Translations under genes and position numbers: made by a program
The notes under the pieces: model-generated
Told to the model about the DNA's origin: nothing
The model's input: the letters and a program-made list of their open reading frames with translations, nothing else
The model's database searches: none
Source: Allobaileyella intestinalis
GTDB taxonomy: Bacteria; Bacillota; Clostridia; Peptostreptococcales; Anaerovoracaceae
Reading direction: 5' to 3'
Assembly (NCBI RefSeq): GCF_009695865.1
Contig: NZ_VUNB01000002.1
Coordinates: 248,001-312,000 of the forward strand
Length of the DNA: 64,000 nucleotides
In this document: positions 34,116-42,707 of the stretch, in pieces
Layout of the letters: each line of letters begins with the position of its first letter
How positions within the stretch are numbered: position 1 is the stretch's first letter

Positions 34116-34808
34116 ATGAAGAAACTTCTTGTAGTTGATGATGAAGCAAAAATCAGAGAGGTCATCAGAGAGTATGCTGAGTTCAGCGGCTATGATGTAA
34201 CTGAGGCGGAGGATGGAATGAGCGCCATCGGCCTCTGTAAGCTCAACGACTATGATTTGATAATCATGGATGTCATGATGCCTAAACTGGATGGGTTCAG
34301 CTCTATTAAGGAGATCAAGAAGATCAAGGATATTCCTGTGATCATGCTCAGCGCCAGAGGAGAGGAGTACGACAAGCTCTTCGGTTTTGAACTGGGCATC
34401 GACGATTATGTGGTTAAGCCTTTCAGCCCTAAGGAACTGATGGCCAGGGTAAATGCTGTTCTTACAAGAAGGAGCGGAGGAGAGCAGACTACTTCCAATA
34501 TCATGAAGTTTGACGGTCTGGAAGTTAACTTTGCGGCCAGAACTATTACTGTAGACGGAAAGAGGGTAGACCTGACTCCGAAGGAATACGATCTTCTGTT
34601 CTACCTGATTCAGAACAGGAACATCGCTCTTTCCAGAGATAAACTGCTTTCGGATATCTGGGGATATGATTTCTTCGGAGACGACAGGACCATCGATACT
34701 CACATCAAGAACCTGAGAAACAACCTGGGCCCATACAGGAATTTCATCGTTACCCTCAGAGGAGTAGGATACAAGTTTGAGTACGAAGACAAGGACAAAG
34801 ACAAATAA
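34116..34808 (+). CDS. OmpR-family response regulator
   Basis: A 230-residue regulator: receiver domain (residues 1-120) with the acidic pair Asp8-Asp9, phospho-acceptor Asp52 (LIIMDVMMPKLDG) and Lys101 (VVKPFSP), then an OmpR winged helix (about 130-228) ending in the typical TLRGVGYKFE. The ATG at 34116 is preceded by AAGGAG about 10 bases earlier; earlier in-frame codons lack support. It pairs with the histidine kinase that starts 31 bases after its stop. The signal and regulon are unknown. Confidence 0.92.
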   Translation: MKKLLVVDDEAKIREVIREYAEFSGYDVTEAEDGMSAIGLCKLNDYDLIIMDVMMPKLDGFSSIKEIKKIKDIPVIMLSARGEEYDKLFGFELGIDDYVVKPFSPKELMARVNAVLTRRSGGEQTTSNIMKFDGLEVNFAARTITVDGKRVDLTPKEYDLLFYLIQNRNIALSRDKLLSDIWGYDFFGDDRTIDTHIKNLRNNLGPYRNFIVTLRGVGYKFEYEDKDKDK

Positions 34809-34839
34809 CGGAAATTGCTACAATCGTAAGAGACCGCGG

Positions 34840-36246
34840 ATGGATATGAGCAGTATAAAGACAGCTACACTGCTCTATTTTCTCATGTTTGCAACGATTC
34901 TCCTGATACTGATCTGGACCCTCCAGACCTTCTTCATGGACAACTACTATCAGAGGATGAAGATAAGGGAGACCAATCAGACATCTCATGTCCTGGAACA
35001 GCTTTATGAGAAACAATCAGATAAGTTCGATTCAACTGCAATTCACTATTCCATAAGCAGCGGCTCAACTATCAGGGTGGAAACTGCAGATTCAGTAACC
35101 ATTTACGATAATGGAGCTAAACAGGACGGATCACTGATGCCATACGGCCCGGAGCTGGGGGCTGCCAGAGAACAGCTGAAGCAGAGTTCCTTCGATTCTG
35201 CGGCCGTGATAGTAAAGGACAACAATAACGACGGTTTGTCCAAATTAATACACATCAGTTATCTTGGAGGCAGGGACAGCGGAAACATGCTTTATGTGAT
35301 TGCGCCATTATACCCTGTTAAGTCAACCATATCTATCCTCAGACAGCAGCTGGTGTATATTACTTTCATTGCCATGATGATAGCCGCCATTCTTGCATAT
35401 TTCATGTCCATAAGGCTGTCTGCGCCTATTGAGAGGATAACAGACTCGGCTATTGAACTTTCACAGGGAAACTACAACGTAAAGTTCAATGGCAGCGGTT
35501 TTACAGAGACGAAGGAACTGGCAAGAACTCTGAACACTGCATCTTATGAAATGCAGAAGACAGATTCTTATCAGAAGGACCTGATAGCCAACGTTTCCCA
35601 TGACCTTAAGACACCTCTCACCATGATAAAATCATATGCAGAGCTTATCGATGATATCTCAGGGGATGATCCTGTTAAGAGGAAGCAGCATCTCCACGTA
35701 ATAATTCAGGAAGCTGACAGGCTGAACAAGCTTGTTACAGACATGTTATCTGTATCCAAGCTTCAGTCCAACGCCCTTGAGCTGAACAAGGTCAAGTTCA
35801 ATATTGCCGAGGCAGCCAGTGAGGTTGCGGATACATACAGAGTCCTTTCAGAACAGGGCTATGAGATAAACGTAAGTATTTGCAAGTCTGCCTGGGTTTA
35901 CGGAGATGAAGAAAAATTGAAGCAGGTAATGTCCAACTATATTTCCAATGCCGTGAAGTATGGCGGGGAAAATAAGTTTGTGGCCATTGAGCTGAAGCGG
36001 ACAGGCAGGAAGGTGAGGTTCGATGTAATAGACCACGGTGTGGGCATTCCGTCAGATGAGATCGGTCATGTTTGGGACAGATATTACAGAACCAGTGCCA
36101 ATCACGACAGGAAGATAGAAGGATCCGGTCTTGGCCTTTCCATCGTCAAGGGAATTCTCACTCTCCATAATGCAAATTACGGTGTTGAGTCGAGAGAGGG
36201 AAGCGGCTCGGATTTCTGGTTTGAAATGGATACGGTGAGAAAATAA
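34840..36246 (+). CDS. Sensor histidine kinase (HAMP, HisKA, HATPase)
   Basis: A 468-residue membrane kinase: membrane helices at about residues 9-32 and 171-190 enclose an extracytoplasmic sensor of some 140 residues; HAMP region (about 190-245); HisKA with ANVSHDLKTPLTM (His254); HATPase with NYISNAVKYGG, DHGVGIPSDEI and GSGLGLSIVKGI. The start at 34840 (MDMSS) or 34846 is chosen over a TTG far upstream that would overlap the regulator. It phosphorylates the adjacent response regulator. The order resembles VanR/VanS-like pairs, but no resistance genes are near. Confidence 0.9.
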   Translation: MDMSSIKTATLLYFLMFATILLILIWTLQTFFMDNYYQRMKIRETNQTSHVLEQLYEKQSDKFDSTAIHYSISSGSTIRVETADSVTIYDNGAKQDGSLMPYGPELGAAREQLKQSSFDSAAVIVKDNNNDGLSKLIHISYLGGRDSGNMLYVIAPLYPVKSTISILRQQLVYITFIAMMIAAILAYFMSIRLSAPIERITDSAIELSQGNYNVKFNGSGFTETKELARTLNTASYEMQKTDSYQKDLIANVSHDLKTPLTMIKSYAELIDDISGDDPVKRKQHLHVIIQEADRLNKLVTDMLSVSKLQSNALELNKVKFNIAEAASEVADTYRVLSEQGYEINVSICKSAWVYGDEEKLKQVMSNYISNAVKYGGENKFVAIELKRTGRKVRFDVIDHGVGIPSDEIGHVWDRYYRTSANHDRKIEGSGLGLSIVKGILTLHNANYGVESREGSGSDFWFEMDTVRK

Positions 36247-36298
36247 CCGGAGGAGAATCAGGAAAGAAGCCGGACAGAATATTACACGGAAACTGGAG

Positions 36299-36331
36299 GA
36301 CTTTCATGGCTTGTCCATGGAAGTCTTTTTT
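36299..36331 (+). terminator. Rho-independent terminator of the two-component operon
   Basis: An 11-bp stem (36299-36309 with 36315-36325, one G-U, loop CTTGT) is followed by six T. Confidence 0.88.
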
Positions 36332-36449
36332 CGGTAATAAGCGGCTTTCAGAACCTGACAATGGAAACTCCCCTGAATATGGAAAAAACCGGGAACCATA
36401 TCATTGACATGATTGTGGAGATTGTAGTAGAATACACATTTTTGTAAAT

Positions 36450-36479
36450 TTGCTTTTTGTAATAACTTTTTGGTATAAT
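36450..36479 (+). promoter_or_regulatory. carD promoter
   Basis: TTGCTT (36450-36455), 18 bases, TATAAT (36474-36479) with an extended TGG just before it. It lies 33 bases before the carD start. Confidence 0.75.
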
Positions 36480-36512
36480 ACTTTCATCTAAAGTATAGAA
36501 TGGAGGTATGAG

Positions 36513-36986
36513 ATGTACCAGATAGGGGATAATATTGCTTATCCGATGCAGGGCGCAGGGACAATTACAGATATCCAGCACAGCGAGTCTGGAGAAGAGA
36601 CTGAGAGCTACTACATTCTCAGCCTTCCCTTCAGTAAGATGAACGTTATGATTCCTGTCTCCAGCTCGGGGAAGGTGGGCGTCAGGCCTGTTATATCCAA
36701 GGATGAGATAATGCAGGTAATGAAGACTCTTGGTGAAGAGACACAGCCCATGCCATCTAACTGGAACAGGCGCTTCAGAGAGAACACGGAGAAGCTGAAG
36801 ACCGGAGACATTTACGTGGTGGCAGGAGTTGTTAGAGACCTGGTTCGAAGCGACAGGAACAAGAAACTGAGCACAGGGGAGAACAAGCTCCTTAATAATG
36901 CCAAGCAGATTCTTGAAAGTGAACTGGTTCTGGCAGGGGGAATAACCCTGGATGAAGCAGAAACAATGGTGCTGGATCATATCTGA
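36513..36986 (+). CDS. carD: CarD family transcriptional regulator
   Basis: A 157-residue protein with the N-terminal RNA-polymerase-interacting Tudor-like domain (MYQIGDNIAYPMQGAGTI, residues 1-60) and a helical C-terminal domain. CarD proteins bind the RNA polymerase beta subunit and stabilise open promoter complexes, especially at rRNA promoters. Length is near the usual 160. ATG follows TGGAGG. It starts the unit that leads into yacL and ispDF, a common neighbourhood in Clostridia. Confidence 0.9.
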   Translation: MYQIGDNIAYPMQGAGTITDIQHSESGEETESYYILSLPFSKMNVMIPVSSSGKVGVRPVISKDEIMQVMKTLGEETQPMPSNWNRRFRENTEKLKTGDIYVVAGVVRDLVRSDRNKKLSTGENKLLNNAKQILESELVLAGGITLDEAETMVLDHI

Positions 36987-37055
36987 TCTGAATGACGGCA
37001 TGAGTGCATCCAGACAGATATAGATAGAATTGTATACGGAAAGGAGGTGAGTAGA

Positions 37056-38165
37056 TTGCTTAAGAAAATATATTCAGCTCTTATGCTTGTATTAGGCGGA
37101 ATATTCGGCGGGGTCTTTTATTACATTATGAAAATAGTAATTGATCCTGACTATGAAGCGGGACAGAAGGTTCTAAGAGACAATGGGGATTACAGCATGT
37201 TTATCCTCAGTGTTTTTGTTTTTGCATTTACTTTTTACTTTCTTGCTCCTGTAGTCAGCAAGAAGGGAGCCAAAGTAACTCTGAACATCGGCAGAGACCT
37301 TGAAGGAGTATCCAGCAGAAGCGTTCTGGCAGGAACTGTAGGAATTATTACCGGACTTATCCTTGCATTACTTATTTCAATGACCTACAGATCTGTGCTG
37401 TCCAGCGGCTGGTACGCAATAGTTACTATGGTTTTGTATATTCTCTGCGGATTTCTGGGCTTTGCAGTTGGAATCGGACTGTCCAAGGACAAATCGCCTG
37501 GCTCCGTCCTTGAAGGAATTGTCTCCTCCAGGATGTCAAGAAAGGCAGATTCCGTTCCGAAGATAGTGGATACCAGCGTAATCATAGATGGAAGAATTGC
37601 TGACATCATGGATACAGGATTTCTGGAAGGGCCAGTTGCTGTTCCGGATTTTGTGCTTGTAGAACTCAGGCACATTGCCGATTCATCTGACAGCCTGAAG
37701 AGGGCCAAGGGAAGAAGAGGACTGGACGTCCTTGACAGAATACAGAAGGATTTTGGAGTGGAAATTTATAATACATCCAAGATAACAGTCCTTGATGAAA
37801 TTCCTGAAGTAGATGTGAAGCTCATTAAGCTGACACAGAACCTGGGAGGCAGGCTGCTGACCACAGATTACAATCTGAACAAGGTGGCAGGAATAAATGG
37901 AATCAAGGTTATGAATATCAATGACCTTGCCAACGCCATTAAGCAGGCAGTTATTCCGGGAGAATCTCTTGAGGTTGAAATTGTAAAGCAAGGTAAAGAA
38001 CCGGCACAGGGAATTGCCTACCTTGATGACGGAACTATGGTGGTCGTGGAAGACGGCAGGAAACAGATAGGTTCCAAGGTGAAGATTACAGTGACCAGTG
38101 TAATCCAGACCTCTGCAGGAAAAATGATATTTGGAAGAGTCAGTATGAGGCAGACTGCAAGCTGA
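37056..38165 (+). CDS. yacL: PIN/TRAM domain membrane protein (YacL-like)
   Basis: A 369-residue protein with four membrane helices (about residues 8-28, 46-68, 92-112, 123-143), then a PIN nuclease-like domain (KIVDTSVIIDGRIADIMDTG, acidic residues kept) and a C-terminal TRAM RNA-binding domain (from about residue 295). I chose the TTG at 37056 because the AAGGAGGTGA site lies 7 bases before it and homologues begin ML(K/R)R; the GTG at 37047 lies within the site itself. In B. subtilis yacL lies between disA and ispD, and the same order (minus disA) is kept here. Function is not proven. Confidence 0.87.
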   Translation: MLKKIYSALMLVLGGIFGGVFYYIMKIVIDPDYEAGQKVLRDNGDYSMFILSVFVFAFTFYFLAPVVSKKGAKVTLNIGRDLEGVSSRSVLAGTVGIITGLILALLISMTYRSVLSSGWYAIVTMVLYILCGFLGFAVGIGLSKDKSPGSVLEGIVSSRMSRKADSVPKIVDTSVIIDGRIADIMDTGFLEGPVAVPDFVLVELRHIADSSDSLKRAKGRRGLDVLDRIQKDFGVEIYNTSKITVLDEIPEVDVKLIKLTQNLGGRLLTTDYNLNKVAGINGIKVMNINDLANAIKQAVIPGESLEVEIVKQGKEPAQGIAYLDDGTMVVVEDGRKQIGSKVKITVTSVIQTSAGKMIFGRVSMRQTAS

Positions 38166-38240
38166 TGACTGATAGGTACACAGTTGCCCGGAGTGCTGCG
38201 AATATAAGGCGGCCACCGGGCTTTTTATGAGGCGCGAAAA

Positions 38241-39455
38241 ATGACCGAAACAAGATTGAAAGAGTACTGGGCTGTACTCCCTGCAGGAGGAAGCGGTACC
38301 CGCATGGGAGCTTCAATTCCAAAACAGCTGTTACAGTACAAAGGAAGAGCTGTACTTGAAAAAGCGGCACTGCCATTTCTTGAGGATGAAAGAATTACAG
38401 GAGCGGTGATCGTAATACCTTCACAGGGAGAAAAATTTTTTTTCCAGGAAATAGCAGAGCGGCTCCATAGTGAAACGGGAAAACCCGTGGCCATCGTCCG
38501 GGGCGGCAGTGAACGGAGAGATTCGGTCATGAAGGGCCTGGAATATGTGAAAAAACAGACGAAAGAGAAGGGCATAGGGGAAGAGGATGTCTATGTTCTT
38601 ATTCATGACGGAGCCAGGCCGGAAGTAACTGAAGAGATTATTGACAGAAATATCAGGGGACTGAATGTATCCAATGCGGTGTGCACGGTAGTCCCCGCCG
38701 TTGATTCTATGCGGCTTTCAGAGTCTCCAAGGCAGTTGCGCCAGAATGATGGATGGCTTATAATGGACTCTAAAGTGCTGGAAAGGCGCTTCGTATACAA
38801 TGTTCAAACTCCACAGAGCTTCAGGCTGAAAGAAATCCTGGGGGCTTATGCCGTCGCTGCAGAGGCAGGTTATCTTGGAACTGACGATGCATCGGTGGCT
38901 CAATATGCGGGGATTCCTGTGGCCCTGGTTAATGGAGAGCTGAGCAATATTAAGATAACTACGAGAAAGGACATGCCTATGACTGTCAGAACAGGAACAG
39001 GCTTCGATGTACATAGGTTTGCAGAGGGCCGTCCTCTTATTCTCTGCGGTACTCCTGTGCCCAGCAGCGTCGGGCTGCTAGGTCATTCAGACGCAGATGT
39101 GGCCACCCATGCTTTAATGGATGCACTTCTGGGGGCAGCAGGCAAAGGAGACATCGGGGAGCATTTTCCCGATACTGATGACCGGTATCTCGGCGCGGAC
39201 AGCCTCCGTCTTTTGGAGGAAACAATGAAGATAATCGGGGACTGGCAGGTAGTCAATGCAGATGTGACTATCATTGCTCAGAAGCCGAAATTGTCGCCGT
39301 ATAAAGGCGAAATGAGAAAACGAATTGCAGAGGTTCTCCGGATTGATGAGGATCGTGTGAATATTAAAGCTACCACAACAGAAGGGCTGGGTTTCACCGG
39401 CACCGGAGAAGGAATGGCGGCTATGGCAGCTGTCACAATAGAAGGGAGATTCTGA
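38241..39455 (+). CDS. ispDF: Bifunctional IspD/IspF (MEP isoprenoid pathway)
   Basis: A 404-residue fusion. Residues 1-240 are 2-C-methyl-D-erythritol 4-phosphate cytidylyltransferase (LPAGGSGTRMGASIPKQL, DGARPEV); residues about 247-404 are 2-C-methyl-D-erythritol 2,4-cyclodiphosphate synthase (TGFDVHRF, GHSDADVATHALMDALLGA, IKATTTEGLGFTG). These are steps three and five of the non-mevalonate route to isoprenoids. In B. subtilis the two genes are adjacent but separate. A possible internal start for IspF exists: AAAGG at 38966-38970, 8 bases before ATG 38979. The yacL stop is 75 bases upstream; proS begins one base after the stop. Confidence 0.93.
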   Translation: MTETRLKEYWAVLPAGGSGTRMGASIPKQLLQYKGRAVLEKAALPFLEDERITGAVIVIPSQGEKFFFQEIAERLHSETGKPVAIVRGGSERRDSVMKGLEYVKKQTKEKGIGEEDVYVLIHDGARPEVTEEIIDRNIRGLNVSNAVCTVVPAVDSMRLSESPRQLRQNDGWLIMDSKVLERRFVYNVQTPQSFRLKEILGAYAVAAEAGYLGTDDASVAQYAGIPVALVNGELSNIKITTRKDMPMTVRTGTGFDVHRFAEGRPLILCGTPVPSSVGLLGHSDADVATHALMDALLGAAGKGDIGEHFPDTDDRYLGADSLRLLEETMKIIGDWQVVNADVTIIAQKPKLSPYKGEMRKRIAEVLRIDEDRVNIKATTTEGLGFTGTGEGMAAMAAVTIEGRF

Positions 39456-39456
39456 A

Positions 39457-41241
39457 ATGAGACTATCTGACAAGCACCTCAAGACACTAAGGGAGGCGCC
39501 AAAGGAAGCAGAAATTGTCAGCCATCAGCTGATGGTTAGAGCTAACATGATAAAGAAGCTGGCATCAGGCATCTACGCTTATCTGCCAATGGGATGGAGA
39601 ACGGTAAGGAAGATCGAGCAGATCATCAGAGAAGAGATGGACAGAATCGGAGGCGAGGAGTTCCACATGCCTCACGTTAATCCTGCAGAGCTCTGGAAGG
39701 AATCGGGCAGATGGTATGCATACGGTCCTGAGCTGTGGAGAATTAAAGACAGAAACGGAAGGGAATTCTGCCTGGCACCAACCTGCGAAGAGGTGTTCAC
39801 CGACTTTGTGAAGAATGAAGTATCTTCTTACAGAGAACTTCCTCTCCAGCTCTATCACATTCAGTTCAAGTACAGAGACGAGGCTCGTCCTAGATTCGGA
39901 CTGATGAGAGGCAGAGAATTCATCATGAAGGATGCATATTCCTTCGATGCTGACAAGGAGATGCTGGACTACAGCTACAACCTTTACTACAACGCATATG
40001 AGAACGTTTTCGACCGCTGCGCACTGGATTACAGAATAATCGAGGCAGATAACGGTCCAATCGGCGGAAGCAATTCCCACGAGTTCTCAGCACTGTCAGA
40101 TGTAGGAGAAAGTGAGATCGCATACTGTGAGAAGTGCGGCATGGCAGCTACTACAGAGAGAGCAGAGTGCAGAGATGATGCTCCTGTTGTAGAGGAAATG
40201 GAAGAGCTGAGAGAGGTATACACACCTGGAACAAAGACTATTGCAGATGTGTGCAACTACCTGGGAATCGATGAAAAGAGATCCATCAAGGCTCTTATGT
40301 TCGTAACCTATGACAGAGATTTGAATCCAGATGAATATGTTTGCGTATTTATCAGAGGAGACAGAGAGCTGAACATGATCAAGCTGGTAAATGCCCTGGG
40401 AATTCCTGAACACAACATTGAGTTCGCAAACGAGGAGGAGATGGGACCAGCTACAGGCATCGTAGGAGGATTTACAGGCCCTGTGGGACTGCAGAACTGC
40501 AAGATCGTTGTAGACAGCGAGCTGGTAGGTACAGTTAACATGTGTGCCGGAGCCAATAAGGAAAATCACCATCTCATGGGCGTATGCTACGGCAGAGACT
40601 ACAAGGGTGACATCGTAACAGATGTCAAGGTTCTCCAGGCAGGAGACCCATGCCCACACTGCGGCGCACCTGTAAAGCACACCAGAGGTATTGAAGTAGG
40701 ACAGATATTCAAGCTGGGCAAGAAATATTCTCACTCCATGAACACAACTTACAAGGATGAGGACGGCCAGGATCACGAATACGAAATGGGATGCTACGGA
40801 ATCGGCGTTACCAGAACTATGTCCGCAATTATTGAACAGCACCATGATGATGACGGAATTATCTGGCCTGTTTCAGTAGCTCCATATCACGTATGGATCA
40901 CAGTTATCGATCCTTCTAATGAAACTCAGATGGAACTGGGAGCGCAGATCGAGTCAGAGCTTGAGCAGAGAAATGTAGAAGTTGTGGTTGATGACAGAGA
41001 CGGCAGACCTGGAGTTAAGTTCAAGGATGCAGACCTTATAGGATGCCCGATCAGAATTACTGTAGGCAAGAAGGCAGGAGAAGGACAGGTAGAGTATAAA
41101 CTGAGGAGAGAATCCCAGGTTACTCTGATGACAGCCCAGGAGGCAGTAAAGGCAGCCAAGGAACTGGTAGAGGCTGAGCGTTTTGGAACTGACCACATCA
41201 GAATGCCTGAGTTCAAGTATCACAACGGACGCCTCAAGTAG
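39457..41241 (+). CDS. proS: Prolyl-tRNA synthetase (bacterial type, with editing domain)
   Basis: A 594-residue class II synthetase. Class motifs include LPMGWRTVRKIEQIIREEMD, FKYRDEARPRFGLMRGREF and the C-terminal YGIGVTRTMSAIIEQ; an INS editing domain (about 230-400, GIDEKRSIKALMFVTYD) is inserted; an anticodon-binding domain closes the protein. It charges tRNA-Pro. It begins one base after ispDF and occupies the place where gltX lies in B. subtilis. Hairpins follow in the 194-base gap. Confidence 0.95.
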   Translation: MRLSDKHLKTLREAPKEAEIVSHQLMVRANMIKKLASGIYAYLPMGWRTVRKIEQIIREEMDRIGGEEFHMPHVNPAELWKESGRWYAYGPELWRIKDRNGREFCLAPTCEEVFTDFVKNEVSSYRELPLQLYHIQFKYRDEARPRFGLMRGREFIMKDAYSFDADKEMLDYSYNLYYNAYENVFDRCALDYRIIEADNGPIGGSNSHEFSALSDVGESEIAYCEKCGMAATTERAECRDDAPVVEEMEELREVYTPGTKTIADVCNYLGIDEKRSIKALMFVTYDRDLNPDEYVCVFIRGDRELNMIKLVNALGIPEHNIEFANEEEMGPATGIVGGFTGPVGLQNCKIVVDSELVGTVNMCAGANKENHHLMGVCYGRDYKGDIVTDVKVLQAGDPCPHCGAPVKHTRGIEVGQIFKLGKKYSHSMNTTYKDEDGQDHEYEMGCYGIGVTRTMSAIIEQHHDDDGIIWPVSVAPYHVWITVIDPSNETQMELGAQIESELEQRNVEVVVDDRDGRPGVKFKDADLIGCPIRITVGKKAGEGQVEYKLRRESQVTLMTAQEAVKAAKELVEAERFGTDHIRMPEFKYHNGRLK

Positions 41242-41305
41242 TGGGAAGAATTGGAAATACCTTGCTTAAGCCGGGCTGTTCCCCCATTGCATAAAAAAAG
41301 AACCA

Positions 41306-41386
41306 TTAAGATATCCATTAATTTTATGGACATCTTAAATAAGAAGGCAGAAAATCGAATGCAGCTCCGCCGTGCGGGGCTGCATT
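41306..41386 (+). promoter_or_regulatory. Two hairpins in the 194-base proS-chromate transporter gap
   Basis: First hairpin: TTAAGATATCCAT (41306-41318) with 41326-41338, one mismatch. Second: AATGCAGCTCCGC (41358-41370) with 41374-41386, one G-U, no T-run. A perfect tandem repeat of ATTCGTATAA follows at 41402-41421, ahead of the ribosome binding site. They may end proS transcription or regulate the transporter genes. Confidence 0.5.
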
Positions 41387-41435
41387 CTGTATGTAGAAAA
41401 GATTCGTATAAATTCGTATAAATCAGGAGAAGAAA

Positions 41436-42029
41436 ATGTGGGAACTGTTCACAATATTTTTTAAGCTGGGAATATTTACTGTGGGAGGGGGCATTGCCAT
41501 GATACCTGTCCTGCAGAAGAGAATGGTGCAGGAACTCAAGTGGTTTACTGATGACGAGATGATGGACATCATAGCCATCTGTCAGGGACTTCCGGGAGTC
41601 CTTGCTGTTAACATGGCCACATTTGTGGGATACAAGAAGAAGAAACTTGCAGGAGCTATGGTGGCAACCTTTGGAGTTATTCTTCCATCTTTCATTGTGA
41701 TTTTGCTGATCGCCAAATCTCTTACTATGTTCAGGGAAAATATTTACATCCAGGGCGCCCTTGGAGGTCTTAAAGCAGCTGCGGCCGGCCTGGTGCTCAT
41801 TGCCGTATGGCAGGTGGGAAGAACAGCCGTCAGCGATGTTTTCTCTGCTCTATGTGCAATTTCAGCCTTCCTCCTGATTGCTGTGTTTGATATCAATGTG
41901 GTGTATGTAATTATTTTATTCCTGCTGATCGGGGTGGCCAAAGAATTCCTTTTCCCGGGAAAACCTGCCCTGGATCCGGAAGCTATCAACGCAGATGAGA
42001 AAGAAAGCACAAAGAAAGATAAAGAGTAG
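41436..42029 (+). CDS. Chromate transporter family protein, half-size (first)
   Basis: A 197-residue protein with one chromate transporter (CHR) domain of about six helices: FKLGIFTVGGGIAMIPVL and ICQGLPGVLAVNMATFVG are the two signature blocks. Half-size members work as pairs of opposite topology, here with the next gene 11 bases downstream. The C-terminal 20 residues are charged. Chromate efflux is known for some members; in anaerobes the physiological anion may be sulfate or another oxyanion. The pair interrupts the proS-cysS order. Confidence 0.85.
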   Translation: MWELFTIFFKLGIFTVGGGIAMIPVLQKRMVQELKWFTDDEMMDIIAICQGLPGVLAVNMATFVGYKKKKLAGAMVATFGVILPSFIVILLIAKSLTMFRENIYIQGALGGLKAAAAGLVLIAVWQVGRTAVSDVFSALCAISAFLLIAVFDINVVYVIILFLLIGVAKEFLFPGKPALDPEAINADEKESTKKDKE

Positions 42030-42040
42030 GAGATTGTAAC

Positions 42041-42619
42041 ATGCTATATATAAAACTTTTCCTTGCTTTCGTGAAAATAGGTCTTCTGGGATTTGGAGGG
42101 GGACTGGCAATCATTCAGCTGATATACGACAGCATCCAGCAGTTTGCTGCAATAACCCCTTCACTGTTTGCTGAGATTGTAGCCATTGCTCAGGTCACAC
42201 CAGGGCCGGTTGCCATCAACACAGCTACCTATATTGGTTTTGTAAGCGGAGGTATTTCAGGAGCGGCTGTTGCAACTGCCGGTGTGGCTCTTCCATCTTT
42301 CGTTATAATTTCAATGGTCAGCAGGGCCATGGAAAAGTTCAAGGACAGCAGGATTGTCAAGGGAGCACTTTCCGGAATCAGGCCGGCTGCTGCAGGACTG
42401 ATAGGAGCAGCTTTTCTGACAGTCAGCAAGCCTGTAATTATAAGTGACGCTCATCTGGGGGCTAATTTCCACCATTTACTGGCCATGATGCCGCCGGCCT
42501 GGGATCTCATATCCCTGGTTCTTGCAGTAGTTACAGTTATCCTTATTGGCCCTGTGAAAAAAGATCCTATAAAGATTTTGCTGATAATGGCAGTTGTTGG
42601 TGCAATACTGGGAGCATAA
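42041..42619 (+). CDS. Chromate transporter family protein, half-size (second)
   Basis: A 192-residue protein with a single CHR domain (FVKIGLLGFGGGLAIIQLI, IAQVTPGPVAINTATYIG). It starts 11 bases after the first half and is clearly its partner. The second has the PGPV variant of the signature where the first has PGVL, the normal difference between the two paired types. Substrate unknown. Confidence 0.85.
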   Translation: MLYIKLFLAFVKIGLLGFGGGLAIIQLIYDSIQQFAAITPSLFAEIVAIAQVTPGPVAINTATYIGFVSGGISGAAVATAGVALPSFVIISMVSRAMEKFKDSRIVKGALSGIRPAAAGLIGAAFLTVSKPVIISDAHLGANFHHLLAMMPPAWDLISLVLAVVTVILIGPVKKDPIKILLIMAVVGAILGA

Positions 42620-42625
42620 TGCCTA

Positions 42626-42654
42626 TTGTAGATAAACAAATTAAACTATATAAT
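42626..42654 (+). promoter_or_regulatory. cysS promoter
   Basis: TTGTAG (42626-42631), 17 bases, TATAAT (42649-42654), ending 53 bases before the cysS start. Confidence 0.65.
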
Positions 42655-42707
42655 TCACTATGAGATTCTGTGAAAAAGTTTATTGTGCCAAAACAAGGAG
42701 GCAGTCA

